DNA of 64,000 nucleotides. It comes from Actinotalea sp963783005 (lineage in GTDB: Bacteria > Actinomycetota > Actinomycetes > Actinomycetales > Cellulomonadaceae). A program made the translations under genes and the position numbers. Of the stretch, positions 9,667-17,605 are shown piece after piece. The DNA lies in NCBI GenBank assembly GCA_963783005.1, contig CAWALY010000006.1, positions 124,001 to 188,000 of the forward strand, written 5' to 3'. The first letter of the stretch is position 1; every line of letters starts with the position of its first letter. The notes beneath the pieces are model-generated. The model saw only the letters and a program-made list of their open reading frames with translations. It was not told where the DNA came from and ran no database searches.

Positions 9667-10481
9667 CCACCGACGGAATGCTCGCGCTGCACCGGCTGCG
9701 CACCGGGCGACCGGGCTCGGTACCGCTGGTGCTGCTGCACGGCTTCCCCCTGGACCATCGCATGTGGATCGACGTGACGGACCTGCTGCCCGGTGACCCG
9801 ACTGTGCTGGCGGTGGACCTGCCGGGGTTCGGGGTCTCTCCGATCGGCGAGGACGTGGCCGAGGCCCTCGGTGGCCGGGGACCGTCGGTCGAGGTGATGG
9901 CCGACGGGGTCGCCGCGACCCTGCGCGGCGCCGGGGTTGCCCGCGCGGTGGTGGCCGGCCTGTCGATGGGCGGGTACGTCGCGATGGCGCTCGCCGAGCG
10001 TCACGCCGACCTCCTCGCAGGCCTGGCGCTGCTGGACACGCGGTCGGGGGCGGACGCCGAGGCGGCGCGGGACAACCGGCTGCGGGTGGCCGACGCGGTG
10101 CTCGCGGAGGACTCGGTCGAGCCCGTGCTCGGGATGCGCACGACGCTGCTCGGCACGACCTCCCGGGCGACGCGTCCGGACCTCGTCGAGCACCTGGAGA
10201 CCTGGATCGGTGACCAGGGGCCGCGCGGCGTGGCCTGGGCGCAGCGCGCGATGGCGGCGCGGCCCGACCGCACGGCGGTGCTGCGCGAGGTCACCTGTCC
10301 GGCGGTCGTCGTCGTCGGGCAGCAGGACGAGATCGCGCCGGTCGACGCTGCGCGGGCGATGGCCGAGGCACTGGGCTGCGAGGTCGTCGTGGTTCCCGAG
10401 GCCGGCCACATGACGCCGATCGAGAACCCGGAGCCTGTCGCGGCCGCGCTGAGCGGCCTGCTGCACCGGGCGGGCGGCTGA
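9663..10481 (+). CDS. Alpha/beta-fold hydrolase
   Basis: A 272-residue alpha/beta hydrolase of the epoxide-hydrolase/esterase-like type. The oxyanion HGFPLDHRMW is near residues 25-34, the nucleophile elbow GLSMGG near 99-104, the acid in the GQQDEIAPVD region, and the His in AGHMTPIENP. All triad positions are present. The ATG at 9663 overlaps the previous stop (ATGA), so it is translated together with the hydrolase upstream. No ring-cleavage or other pathway gene lies nearby, so the substrate remains open. Confidence 0.82.
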   Translation: MTTDGMLALHRLRTGRPGSVPLVLLHGFPLDHRMWIDVTDLLPGDPTVLAVDLPGFGVSPIGEDVAEALGGRGPSVEVMADGVAATLRGAGVARAVVAGLSMGGYVAMALAERHADLLAGLALLDTRSGADAEAARDNRLRVADAVLAEDSVEPVLGMRTTLLGTTSRATRPDLVEHLETWIGDQGPRGVAWAQRAMAARPDRTAVLREVTCPAVVVVGQQDEIAPVDAARAMAEALGCEVVVVPEAGHMTPIENPEPVAAALSGLLHRAGG

Positions 10482-10488
10482 GCGCGCC

Positions 10489-10860
10489 GTGAACCCACTG
10501 CGCGCGTATCTGGACGCCTGGCTCTGCCGAGACGTCTCGGCGGCGCGCGCAGTGCTGGACGACGGCTGCGTGGTGGTCGACTCGCACGGGGTCGTGCTGC
10601 GTGGGGCCGACGCCGTCGTGGACTGGCTCCGAGGCTGGATCCGCGCCGGTGGCGTGGTGCACACCGTCGAGATCGCCGAGGAGTCCGAGTCGAACGGGGT
10701 CATCACCGCGCAGTGGGCGCTCGAGGTGACCTGGCAGGGCGTGCGCGCACAGGTCGAGGGCCGTTCGGTGGCGCACGTCCGGGACGGGCTGATCACCTAC
10801 CTGCGCGAGTACACCACCGCCGGCCCGCTGGGGGACTGGGACGGCACCTGGCAGTCGTGA
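10489..10860 (+). CDS. NTF2-like (SnoaL-fold) protein
   Basis: A 123-residue small protein with the cone-shaped NTF2/SnoaL pattern: an N-terminal helix (MNPLRAYLDAWLCRDVSAAR), DGCVVVDSHGVVLRGADAVVDWL, and a C-terminal strand YLREYTTAGPL. Such proteins are ligand-binding or act as isomerases or dehydratases. No catalytic pair can be assigned with certainty. The GTG start at 10489 is seven bases after the hydrolase stop, so it closes a three-gene operon. Confidence 0.75.
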   Translation: MNPLRAYLDAWLCRDVSAARAVLDDGCVVVDSHGVVLRGADAVVDWLRGWIRAGGVVHTVEIAEESESNGVITAQWALEVTWQGVRAQVEGRSVAHVRDGLITYLREYTTAGPLGDWDGTWQS

Positions 10861-10867
10861 CCCGCCG

Positions 10868-11347
10868 CTATGTGCCCGCGGCGCCGTCGAGGACCCGAGC
10901 CAGCGCCTCGGCCAGGTCGATCGACTCCCCGTCCCGCGCTCCCGCGCCCAGCACCAGCGGCGGGTCCGACGGCGTCAGGCGCACCCCGCGCACCAGCGCC
11001 AGCAGTGACGACGGGGCGGTCGTGAGGTAGAAGTCGCCGTCGGGGGTCAGCGCGACGGTCTCGTTGCGGCGCAGGTACCAGCCGCGCAGCCCCGTCCGGT
11101 AGCGCCGGCGGCCGTCGGCGGAGCGGGCTCGCAGCTCCACCGGAGCGAGGCCTCGCGCGCGCGCCTGCGCCAGGAACTCGGCGATCAGAGCACGCGCGCG
11201 CTCGGTCTCCTTGGCGCGGCGGCGGTCCAGCGCCTCGGCGTGCGCCCGGGCGGCCTCGGCTCGCTCGGCTCGCCGCTCGCCTGCGGGCCCCGCCGGCTCG
11301 TCTGCGGCCCCGGGCCGCTCGTGCCCGGGAGGCTCAGCGGCCGGCAC
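10868..11347 (-). CDS. Conserved actinobacterial protein of unknown function
   Basis: A 159-residue protein. Residues 1-65 are Ala/Glu/Arg-rich and probably helical (AERAEAARAHAEALDRRRAK); residues 66-159 form a mixed domain with GWYLRRNETVALTPDGDFY. There is no signal peptide or membrane segment. The GTG start at 11347 lies 14 bases inside the end of the DivIVA-like gene and has GAAGG just upstream, so it is probably translated from the same transcript. I do not recognise a family function; co-transcription suggests a role with the coiled-coil protein. Confidence 0.65.
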   Translation of the reverse strand: MPAAEPPGHERPGAADEPAGPAGERRAERAEAARAHAEALDRRRAKETERARALIAEFLAQARARGLAPVELRARSADGRRRYRTGLRGWYLRRNETVALTPDGDFYLTTAPSSLLALVRGVRLTPSDPPLVLGAGARDGESIDLAEALARVLDGAAGT

Positions 11348-13553
11348 GGGCCTTCTGGCCGCGCTGGGTCCCGTCCGATCCCGACCCGGTGGCCTCGGTG
11401 TCCTGGCCGTCGGTCTCGGCGTCGGTGGTCGCCTCGGCGACGCTCTCCGCGCTCTCGTCCGGCTCGCCGCGCTGCTCGGGCAGGGTGGCGACGGTCTCGG
11501 TGTCCGTCTCGGTGTCCGGGTCGGCCGCCGGCTCGGAGGCGTCGCCCGCGTCCTCGGCCGAGTCCTGGCCCTCGGGCTCCTCGGCCGAGTCCTGGCCCTC
11601 GGGCTCCTCGGCCGAGTCCTGGCCCTCGGGCTCCTCCGCCGAGTCCTGGCCCTGCGCCGCTTCGTCGGTGTCCTCCACCGCGTCGTCGATGAACCGCGCC
11701 TCGGCGGCCTCCGCCTTGGCCAGCGTGGTCGGGGAGGGGATCGGCTCGTGACCCAGCAGGCTGCGCAGCTCGTCGAGGTACGACGTGATCGCCTCGCGCT
11801 GGCGGTTGAGGTCCTCGACCTGGCGCTGAGCGGTGGTGCGCTCCCGCTCGGCCTCGGTCATCGCGTCCGAGAGGGTGGTCTCGGCGTGCTCGCGCGCGTC
11901 GGAGACCACCCGGTCGGCGTTGCGCCGCGCGTTGGACAGCAGCTCCTTGGCGTGGGCGTCGGCGTCGTTGCGGATCTTCTCGGCCTGCTCGAGCGCGTGA
12001 GCCACCCGCTGCTCCGCGTCGGCCGCGTGCGCCTCGGCGTCGGACACCATCTTCTCGGTGGCCAGGCGCGCGGCGTCGTGGCGCTCGGCATCCGCGCGCT
12101 CGGCCTCCTCGCGCTTGGTCGCGATCTCCACCTCGGCGTCCGCGAGAAGCTTTGCTGCCGCCGAGCGCTTGGCCTCTGCCTCGGCGCTCGCCTCGCGGAG
12201 CATCTCGGCCGCGACGCGCTTGGCCTCGGAGAGCTGGCGGTCGACCTCCAGCCGCGTGGTCTCGCGCAGCTCGGTGGTCTCGCGCTCGGTGGTCTCGCGC
12301 AGCTCGGTGGTCTCGCGCTCGGTGGTCTCGCGCAGCTCGGTGGTCTCGCGCCGCGCCGTGGCGCGCAGGTGGCTCGCCTCGCGCCCGGTGGTCTCGCGCA
12401 GCTCGGTGGTCTCGCGGTCGACGGTCGCGCGCAGGACGCTCGCGTAGTCCTCGGCCTCGGCCCGGACCGTGGCGAGCTCCTCGGTGAGCGCGGCGCGTGC
12501 GGCGGTGGCCTCCTCGGCGACCGACGAGCGCAGCTCCGCCACCTCGCGGTCGGCGGTGGCCCGCACGTACCCCGCGTACTGGTCGGCCTCCGTGCGCAGG
12601 GCCGTGGCCTCCTGCTCGGCGGTCGTCCGGATGGACCGGGCGTCCCGCTCGGCGGCGTTGCGCACCTCGTCGGCCTGCTCGGCCGCCTTCGCGCGCAACG
12701 CTCCGACCTCGGTCTCGACGGCCTCGCGCAGCTCGGCGACCTCGCGGTCGGCGGTGGCCCGCAGCTGTGCCGCGTACTGCTCCGCCTCGGTCCGGTGGGC
12801 AGCGGTCTCGGCCTCGGTGCGCTGACGCAGGGTGGTGGTCTCGGCATCGGCGGTCGCCCGGAGCTCAGCGGCGTACCGCTCGGTCTCCTCGCGCAGCTCG
12901 CCGGTCTCGCGCTCGGTCGTGGTGCGCAGCTCGGTGGCGTACTGCTCGGTGCTCACCCGCAGCTCGGTGGTCTCGCGCTCGACGGTGGCCCGCTGGGTGC
13001 CCAGCTCGCGCTCGAGGCTGCCGCGGCGCTCGGCCTCCTCGGTGGTGATCGCGCTCGAGATCCGTGCCGCCTCGCGCTCGGCCGAGCTCACCAGCTCCTC
13101 GGCGCGGCGCTGGGCGGAGGTCAGGGCCGACTCGGACTCGGCCTGGGCGGTGCTGCGCAGCTCCTCGGCCTCGCGCCTGGCGGTCGCGAGCATCTCCGCG
13201 ACCTCGTTCTCGGCCCGCGCGCGGAGCTGGCCGGCGGCCAGCTTGGCGCGGGCCATCGCGTCGGCCGCCTGGGCGTTGGCCTGCGCGAGCACGTCGGAGG
13301 ACTGCTCCTCCGCGGAGCGCAGGAGCTGCTCGATCCTCGACCCGAGCCCGGAGTACGTGGGCCGCTCCGCCTCGCGCAGCTGACGATGGGCCTCGGACAG
13401 CTCACCGGCGATCTGCATCGAGCGGGTGTCCATCTGCTCGACCTGGGCGCGCGCCTCGTGCACCTGGCGCTCGAGCTCGCCGAGCCGCTGCTCGACCTGG
13501 GTGCGGTCGTAGCCGCGGAGCACGACCGGGAAGATCGCTCGCTCGTCAGACAC
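11334..13553 (-). CDS. DivIVA-domain long coiled-coil protein
   Basis: A 739-residue protein. Residues 1-45 match the DivIVA N-terminal lipid-binding/oligomerisation domain (FPVVLRGYDRTQVEQRL). Residues 25-610 are almost continuous coiled coil, rich in Ala, Glu, Arg and Thr. The last 110 residues are acidic and disordered, ending in a basic KARAGR tip. Two tandem repeats are built in: an 11-residue unit (TTELRETTERE) near residues 400-433, and a 9-residue unit (DSAEEPEGQ) near 634-667. The start is GTG 13553, not the longer frame, because GGAGG (13559-13563) sits five bases upstream. It probably organises poles or septa, like the long coiled-coil partners of DivIVA in other actinobacteria. 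Confidence 0.8.
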   Translation of the reverse strand: MSDERAIFPVVLRGYDRTQVEQRLGELERQVHEARAQVEQMDTRSMQIAGELSEAHRQLREAERPTYSGLGSRIEQLLRSAEEQSSDVLAQANAQAADAMARAKLAAGQLRARAENEVAEMLATARREAEELRSTAQAESESALTSAQRRAEELVSSAEREAARISSAITTEEAERRGSLERELGTQRATVERETTELRVSTEQYATELRTTTERETGELREETERYAAELRATADAETTTLRQRTEAETAAHRTEAEQYAAQLRATADREVAELREAVETEVGALRAKAAEQADEVRNAAERDARSIRTTAEQEATALRTEADQYAGYVRATADREVAELRSSVAEEATAARAALTEELATVRAEAEDYASVLRATVDRETTELRETTGREASHLRATARRETTELRETTERETTELRETTERETTELRETTRLEVDRQLSEAKRVAAEMLREASAEAEAKRSAAAKLLADAEVEIATKREEAERADAERHDAARLATEKMVSDAEAHAADAEQRVAHALEQAEKIRNDADAHAKELLSNARRNADRVVSDAREHAETTLSDAMTEAERERTTAQRQVEDLNRQREAITSYLDELRSLLGHEPIPSPTTLAKAEAAEARFIDDAVEDTDEAAQGQDSAEEPEGQDSAEEPEGQDSAEEPEGQDSAEDAGDASEPAADPDTETDTETVATLPEQRGEPDESAESVAEATTDAETDGQDTEATGSGSDGTQRGQKARAGR
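11554..11651. repeat. 27-bp tandem repeat coding for an acidic tail
   Basis: Three exact 27-bp units (11554-11580, 11581-11607, 11608-11634) and a diverged fourth lie within the DivIVA-like gene. They encode DSAEEPEGQ on the minus strand. Near-identity at DNA level points to recent slippage expansion. Confidence 0.85.
12256..12354. repeat. 33-bp tandem repeat coding for a hendecad coiled coil
   Basis: Three near-identical 33-bp units (12256-12288, 12289-12321, 12322-12354) encode the 11-residue motif TTELRETTERE within the DivIVA-like gene. Eleven-residue periodicity favours a nearly straight coiled coil rather than the usual heptad supercoil. Confidence 0.8.
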
Positions 13554-13640
13554 CGGTACCTCCAGCAGAGCTCTCGGGTGCAGCCGCAGTGGCCGGGACG
13601 CGACTGTCGCCGCCACCGCAGAGGCGGCGGCACTCGGACC

Positions 13641-13646
13641 AGACTA
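13641..13646 (-). promoter_or_regulatory. -10 of the DivIVA-like gene
   Basis: TAGTCT on the minus strand fits TANNNT and would give a leader of about 80 bases before GTG 13553, which has its own GGAGG. No clear -35 was found. Confidence 0.35.
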
Positions 13647-13716
13647 ACCGTCCCGGCACCGCTGACCCACCCCCGTCCCGGCAGCCGTCGGGCACGCACC
13701 TCGCACAGGGCTCGCC

Positions 13717-13722
13717 TATCCT
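13717..13722 (+). promoter_or_regulatory. -10 of the membrane-protein gene
   Basis: TATCCT fits TANNNT. It is followed by a leader of about 22 bases and AAAGGGA (13738-13744), then GTG 13751. Together with the minus-strand -10 at 13641 it makes 13554-13750 a divergent promoter region. Confidence 0.4.
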
Positions 13723-13750
13723 GGGGCGTCACGTCGAAAGGGACCGATCC

Positions 13751-15559
13751 GTGCTGCCTCGCCTCATCGCGTCGTTGCTGTGCCTGCTGGGCGCCGCTGC
13801 GGCCGGCCTGGGCGTCGCCTCGGCGACCGTCTGGCGCCCCGCGGACACCCTGAGGGCGTCGGCCACCTCCGACACCTACCTGGTCACCGACCCCGGCGTG
13901 CTCGACCTCGCGGCCGACCGCGTGACGGTCACGGCGCACGCTGGCGGGCCGGTGGTCCTTGCGCTCGGGCGCACGGCGGACGTCGAGGCGTGGATCGGCG
14001 CCGACCCGGCGACCCACGTGACGGGCCTGACCAGCCGTACCGAGCTCGCCACCGAGGCTGCCTCGGGCAGCGAGGCGACGGCCCCGCCGGACACCGCGTC
14101 GCCGAGCGGCTCCGAGTCCGCGACGGGGTCGCCGACCGAGACCACGTCGCCGACCGAGACCACGTCGCCGACCGAGACCGCCTCGCCCGCCGGCTCCGCG
14201 TCACCGACCGACGGCGCCACCGCACCGGGGGCCGGGACCACCACCCTCGCGGACCCGACCGGGTCCGACCTCTGGGTGGACCAGGTCACCGGCACCGGGA
14301 CCGCCGTCTACACCTGGCAGCGCGAGGCCGGCCGCTGGAGCGTGCTCGTCGCGGCCCCCGACGGCGGCCCTGTCGAGCTGACTCTCGCCTGGCCCCAGGT
14401 GGTGACCACGCCGTGGCTGCGGCCCGGTCTGATCGTCGGCGGCGTGCTCCTCGCGCTCGGCGTGCTGTGGTGGGTGCTGCTCGGGCTGCGGGCATGGCGA
14501 CCCGCGCTCGGTGCGGGGCTGGTCGGGAAGACCGCTCGCCTGTGGGACACGCTGGTCCCGATCCCGGCCGGCGCCGCCGTGCTCGAAGAGGCGTCGACGA
14601 GGACCGGACGGCACTCGCGCGTCGCCCCGGCCGCCACGGCGGCGGAGCCCGAGGCGCGCGTGGCGCCGTCCGCGCCCGGCCGGCGATCGACCCCGGTGCG
14701 GTGGACGGTCGCGCGGCCCGAACCCATGGTCGACGACCCGACGCCGGACTCCGCAGAGCTTCCGGCGGCGCTGACCGAGCAGCCCGCGCCCGTCGAGCAC
14801 GAGCCCGCCGCCGAGCACCAGACCGCCGCGCCCGGATCCGCGGAAGTGCCGCGGCCGAGCGGCGAGGTCCCGCTCACCCGTCGAGCGCTGCGTGAGATGC
14901 GCGAGCGCGAGGAGCGGGAGCGCGTCGCGGCCCTCGAGCGTCGCGCGCGACCCGCGGGGGGGCCCGGAGAGCCGGCCCACGAGCCGGCGCCGGTCCCCGA
15001 GGCCGCGACCTCAGGACCGCGCCCCGAGTCCGCCTCGGCCGCCGTCGGGACCCCGTCCGCGGTGGACGAGGCGCCCCACGCCGAGCCGCCGAGCCGCCGC
15101 CCTCACGGTCGTCGCGCCCGACCGGAGCCGGCCCAGGACGGCGCCGTGCAGGACGAGCACCCCGTCATGCCGGCCTGGTCGACGCCTCCCGACCGGGCCG
15201 CTCGGTCCGCGGGGCCCACGGAGGCGCTGCGGCCCGCACCGTCGGCCCCGGCCGTGGTCGGCCCGTCGCCGGCCCCGATGCCGGGGACGCCCGACTCCGG
15301 GCCGACGCCCGCGGAACGGTCCCAGGGTGGCTGGGCCCGCCGCACGTTCGGCCGTCTGCGAGGGCGGCAGCGTGACGTGGCCGAACCGTGGGCCCCCGAG
15401 CCGGAGCCCGAGGAACCCGTCGCGCTGCCCGAGCCGCCCACGGCCTCGGGACCGTCCGGCGACGCCTGGCGGCGCGCGTGGGGGCTGCCCGCCGCCACCA
15501 CGCAGGCCAGGGAACAGCGTTTCGGTGATCCCCGCGCCTCGAAGGAGGAGGACCGATGA
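13751..15559 (+). CDS. Two-pass membrane protein with a long disordered tail
   Basis: About 602 residues, function unknown. Residues 3-26 (LIASLLCLLGAAAAGLGVAS) form a first membrane segment or signal anchor. An external domain of about 190 residues follows and contains a Thr/Ser/Pro-rich tract. A second membrane segment lies near residues 218-243 (LIVGGVLLALGVLWWVLLGL). The rest is a cytoplasmic Pro/Ala/Glu-rich tail with a LTRRALREMREREERER helix. The GTG at 13751 was chosen because the hydrophobic segment starts right after it and AAAGGGA lies upstream. Its stop overlaps the lipoprotein start (ATGA), so the pair probably works together at the envelope. Confidence 0.75.
   Translation: MLPRLIASLLCLLGAAAAGLGVASATVWRPADTLRASATSDTYLVTDPGVLDLAADRVTVTAHAGGPVVLALGRTADVEAWIGADPATHVTGLTSRTELATEAASGSEATAPPDTASPSGSESATGSPTETTSPTETTSPTETASPAGSASPTDGATAPGAGTTTLADPTGSDLWVDQVTGTGTAVYTWQREAGRWSVLVAAPDGGPVELTLAWPQVVTTPWLRPGLIVGGVLLALGVLWWVLLGLRAWRPALGAGLVGKTARLWDTLVPIPAGAAVLEEASTRTGRHSRVAPAATAAEPEARVAPSAPGRRSTPVRWTVARPEPMVDDPTPDSAELPAALTEQPAPVEHEPAAEHQTAAPGSAEVPRPSGEVPLTRRALREMREREERERVAALERRARPAGGPGEPAHEPAPVPEAATSGPRPESASAAVGTPSAVDEAPHAEPPSRRPHGRRARPEPAQDGAVQDEHPVMPAWSTPPDRAARSAGPTEALRPAPSAPAVVGPSPAPMPGTPDSGPTPAERSQGGWARRTFGRLRGRQRDVAEPWAPEPEPEEPVALPEPPTASGPSGDAWRRAWGLPAATTQAREQRFGDPRASKEEDR
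14129..14182. repeat. 18-bp tandem repeat in a Thr/Pro-rich tract
   Basis: Three units of TCGCCGACCGAGACCACG (the third has two changes at its end) encode SPTETT. The tract looks like an extracellular linker and could be a site of O-mannosylation. Confidence 0.8.
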
Positions 15560-16587
15560 GGCGCCGTCCCGCCACGCTCGTCGCGGCGTTGGTACTCGGC
15601 GCGGTGCTGACCTCGTGCGCCGCCCCGTTGCCCGAGCCGACGCCCGACGCGGTGCTGGCCCAGGTGCCGCCCGCGCTCGGCACCGGCCAGCTCGAGCGCA
15701 TCCTCGGTGACGTCACCGGGGTCGTCGAGCAGGCGGACACCGCAGCCCTCGCGGCGGCCGCGGCGGGGGGCGACGACCTGTCTGCGCAGCTGGACGAGAT
15801 CGACACGGGCCTGGCCGCCCGCCTGACCGGCCCTGCGGCTCAGATGCGCCGGGCCCAGTACGTGCTGGCCACCCAGGGCGGCGCCGACGCGATCACCACC
15901 GTGCCGGCCGGCGCCCAGACCGTGATCGACCCCGCGACGACCGGCTGGCCGCGGGTGCTCATGGTGGTCACCGACCCGCCCGAGGACCTGCGGGCGCCGC
16001 TGCTGCTCACGCTCGTGCAGGAGGCGCCCCGCGATCAGTACCAGCTCTGGTCGTGGGTGCGGCTGTACGGCGGCGTCGAGATGCCCGCCACGATGCAGCC
16101 CGACCACGGCAGCGCACCGGTCCCGCCGAACGGTGGTCCGGCCGCACTGACGCCGCAGGACGTGATCGCCCACTACGTGGACGTGCTCACCAACGGCGAC
16201 GGGTCGCAGTACGCCGGCGAGTTCACGCAGGACCCGCTGCGGGTCCGGATCGCCGAGCAGCGCGACGCGTGGAAGGCAGCGATCGGCAAGGGCTCGGTCA
16301 CCGAGACCTACGCCCCGGGCGGGAGCGGCCCGTGGGCGCTGGAGACCGCCGACGGCGGCGCCATCGTGGTGGGCTCCGTCGAGACGGTCACCACGCTGAC
16401 CCTGGTCGACTCGACACTGACGATCGCCGACCAGACGGCCGCGCTGCTCGGCACGAACACGGTCACCAAGGACCTCGCGATCCACTGGTTGAGCACGGTG
16501 GCCTTCGCGGTGCCGCCCGCCGGCTCCTCCGAGCCGGTCACGGTCCTCGGCGCCGAGCACGTCCCCGTCCAGGTGACCGGATCCTGA
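15556..16587 (+). CDS. Predicted lipoprotein
   Basis: A 343-residue exported lipoprotein. The N-terminus MRRRPATLVAALVLGAVLTSC has basic residues, a hydrophobic core and a lipobox (LTSC, Cys21 lipidated). The mature part is a mixed alpha/beta domain without a motif that I can name; the second half (DVIAHYVDVLTNGDGSQYAG) resembles an NTF2-like fold. The ATG overlaps the upstream membrane-protein stop by four bases, and a thioredoxin/TPR gene follows after 28 bases. This layout suggests an envelope module, but its function is unknown. Confidence 0.75.
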   Translation: MRRRPATLVAALVLGAVLTSCAAPLPEPTPDAVLAQVPPALGTGQLERILGDVTGVVEQADTAALAAAAAGGDDLSAQLDEIDTGLAARLTGPAAQMRRAQYVLATQGGADAITTVPAGAQTVIDPATTGWPRVLMVVTDPPEDLRAPLLLTLVQEAPRDQYQLWSWVRLYGGVEMPATMQPDHGSAPVPPNGGPAALTPQDVIAHYVDVLTNGDGSQYAGEFTQDPLRVRIAEQRDAWKAAIGKGSVTETYAPGGSGPWALETADGGAIVVGSVETVTTLTLVDSTLTIADQTAALLGTNTVTKDLAIHWLSTVAFAVPPAGSSEPVTVLGAEHVPVQVTGS

Positions 16588-16615
16588 TTCCCACCACCCC
16601 GCATTCGAGGACATG

Positions 16616-17568
16616 ATGACGCAGACCCCCGACTCCCGTCCGCGGCTCGACATCCGCGGAGCCGTCGACCTGTCCGGGCTGGGCCGGCAGGCCCCACCTC
16701 CGGGCGGCCGGCCCACGACCGAGACGGGTGCGCCCACGTCCGCCGTGGTCGACATCACCGACGAGGCCGGTTTCGGCGCGGTCGTGCAGCAGTCGTCGAG
16801 CGTGCCCGTGGTGCTGGTGCTCTGGGCCTCGTGGAGCGAGGCCAGCACCCAGGTGGCCGCGGACCTCGTCGCGCTGGCGGCCGAGCTGGACGGCCGGCTC
16901 CTCATCGCGCGTCTGGACGCCGACGCCAACCCGCAGCTGGCTCAGGCGATCGGTGCCGAGGCGGTCCCGACCGTGCTCGGGGTGCTGCGCGGCCAGCCCG
17001 TGCCCCTGTTCCAGGGGCCGGCCGGCCGCGAGGACATCCGGGCCCTGCTCGACCGGCTGCTGGAGGTGGCCGAGGCGAACTCGATCACCGGTCGGGTCGG
17101 GCCGCCGACCGAGCAAGCGCCGGACGCCGAGCCCGCCGAGCCCGCCGAACCGCCCCTCCCACCGCTGCACCAGGAGGCCTACGACGCCATCGAGGCCGGG
17201 GACCTGGCCGGCGCGGCCGACGCCTACCGTCGTGCGCTCGCGCAGAACCCGCGCGACGACATGGCCTCGGCCGGGCTCGCCCAGGTCGACCTGCTGCGCC
17301 GTGTGGAGGCGCTCGACCGGGCGGACGTCACGCGGGCGCGCCGCAGACCCGGCGGACCTGGACGCACAGCTCGCGATGGCCGACCTCGAGCTGGCCTCGG
17401 GCGGCGTCGAGCCCGCGTTCGACCGGCTGCTGGGCGTGATCCGTCGCACCGCCGGGCCGGACCGCGAGAGCGCCCGCGAGCGGCTCGTGGCGCTGTTCGC
17501 AGTGGTCGGCAGACGACGACCCGCGGGTCGCGCGCGCCCGCCGCGCCCTCGCCAGCGCGCTGTACTGA
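16616..17568 (+). pseudogene. Thioredoxin-fold/TPR co-chaperone (CnoX/YbbN-like), two frameshifts
   Basis: Read through two frameshifts, this gives 316 residues: a thioredoxin fold near residues 40-145 and TPR-like helices after (YDAIEAGDLAGAADAYRRAL). The usual WCxxC active site is WASWSEAS, so both redox cysteines are missing; this fits a holdase/co-chaperone rather than a disulfide reductase. Extra bases are needed near 17343 (frame resumes at DPADLDAQLAMADLELASGG) and near 17510 (resumes at DDPRVARARRALASALY). Both repair by deleting one base, giving an exact 317 codons. ATG 16616 is preferred over 16613 by spacing from GAGGA. Sequence error is more likely than true decay. Confidence 0.75.
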
Positions 17569-17605
17569 GACCGCCGCCCGCGGTCGCCGCGGACGGTCCG
17601 GGTCG

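Noticed and set aside
12256..12354. Possible CRISPR-like repeat array
   Set aside because: The 33-bp units are contiguous with no unique spacers and encode an in-frame coiled-coil repeat. The same holds for the 27-bp units at 11554-11651.
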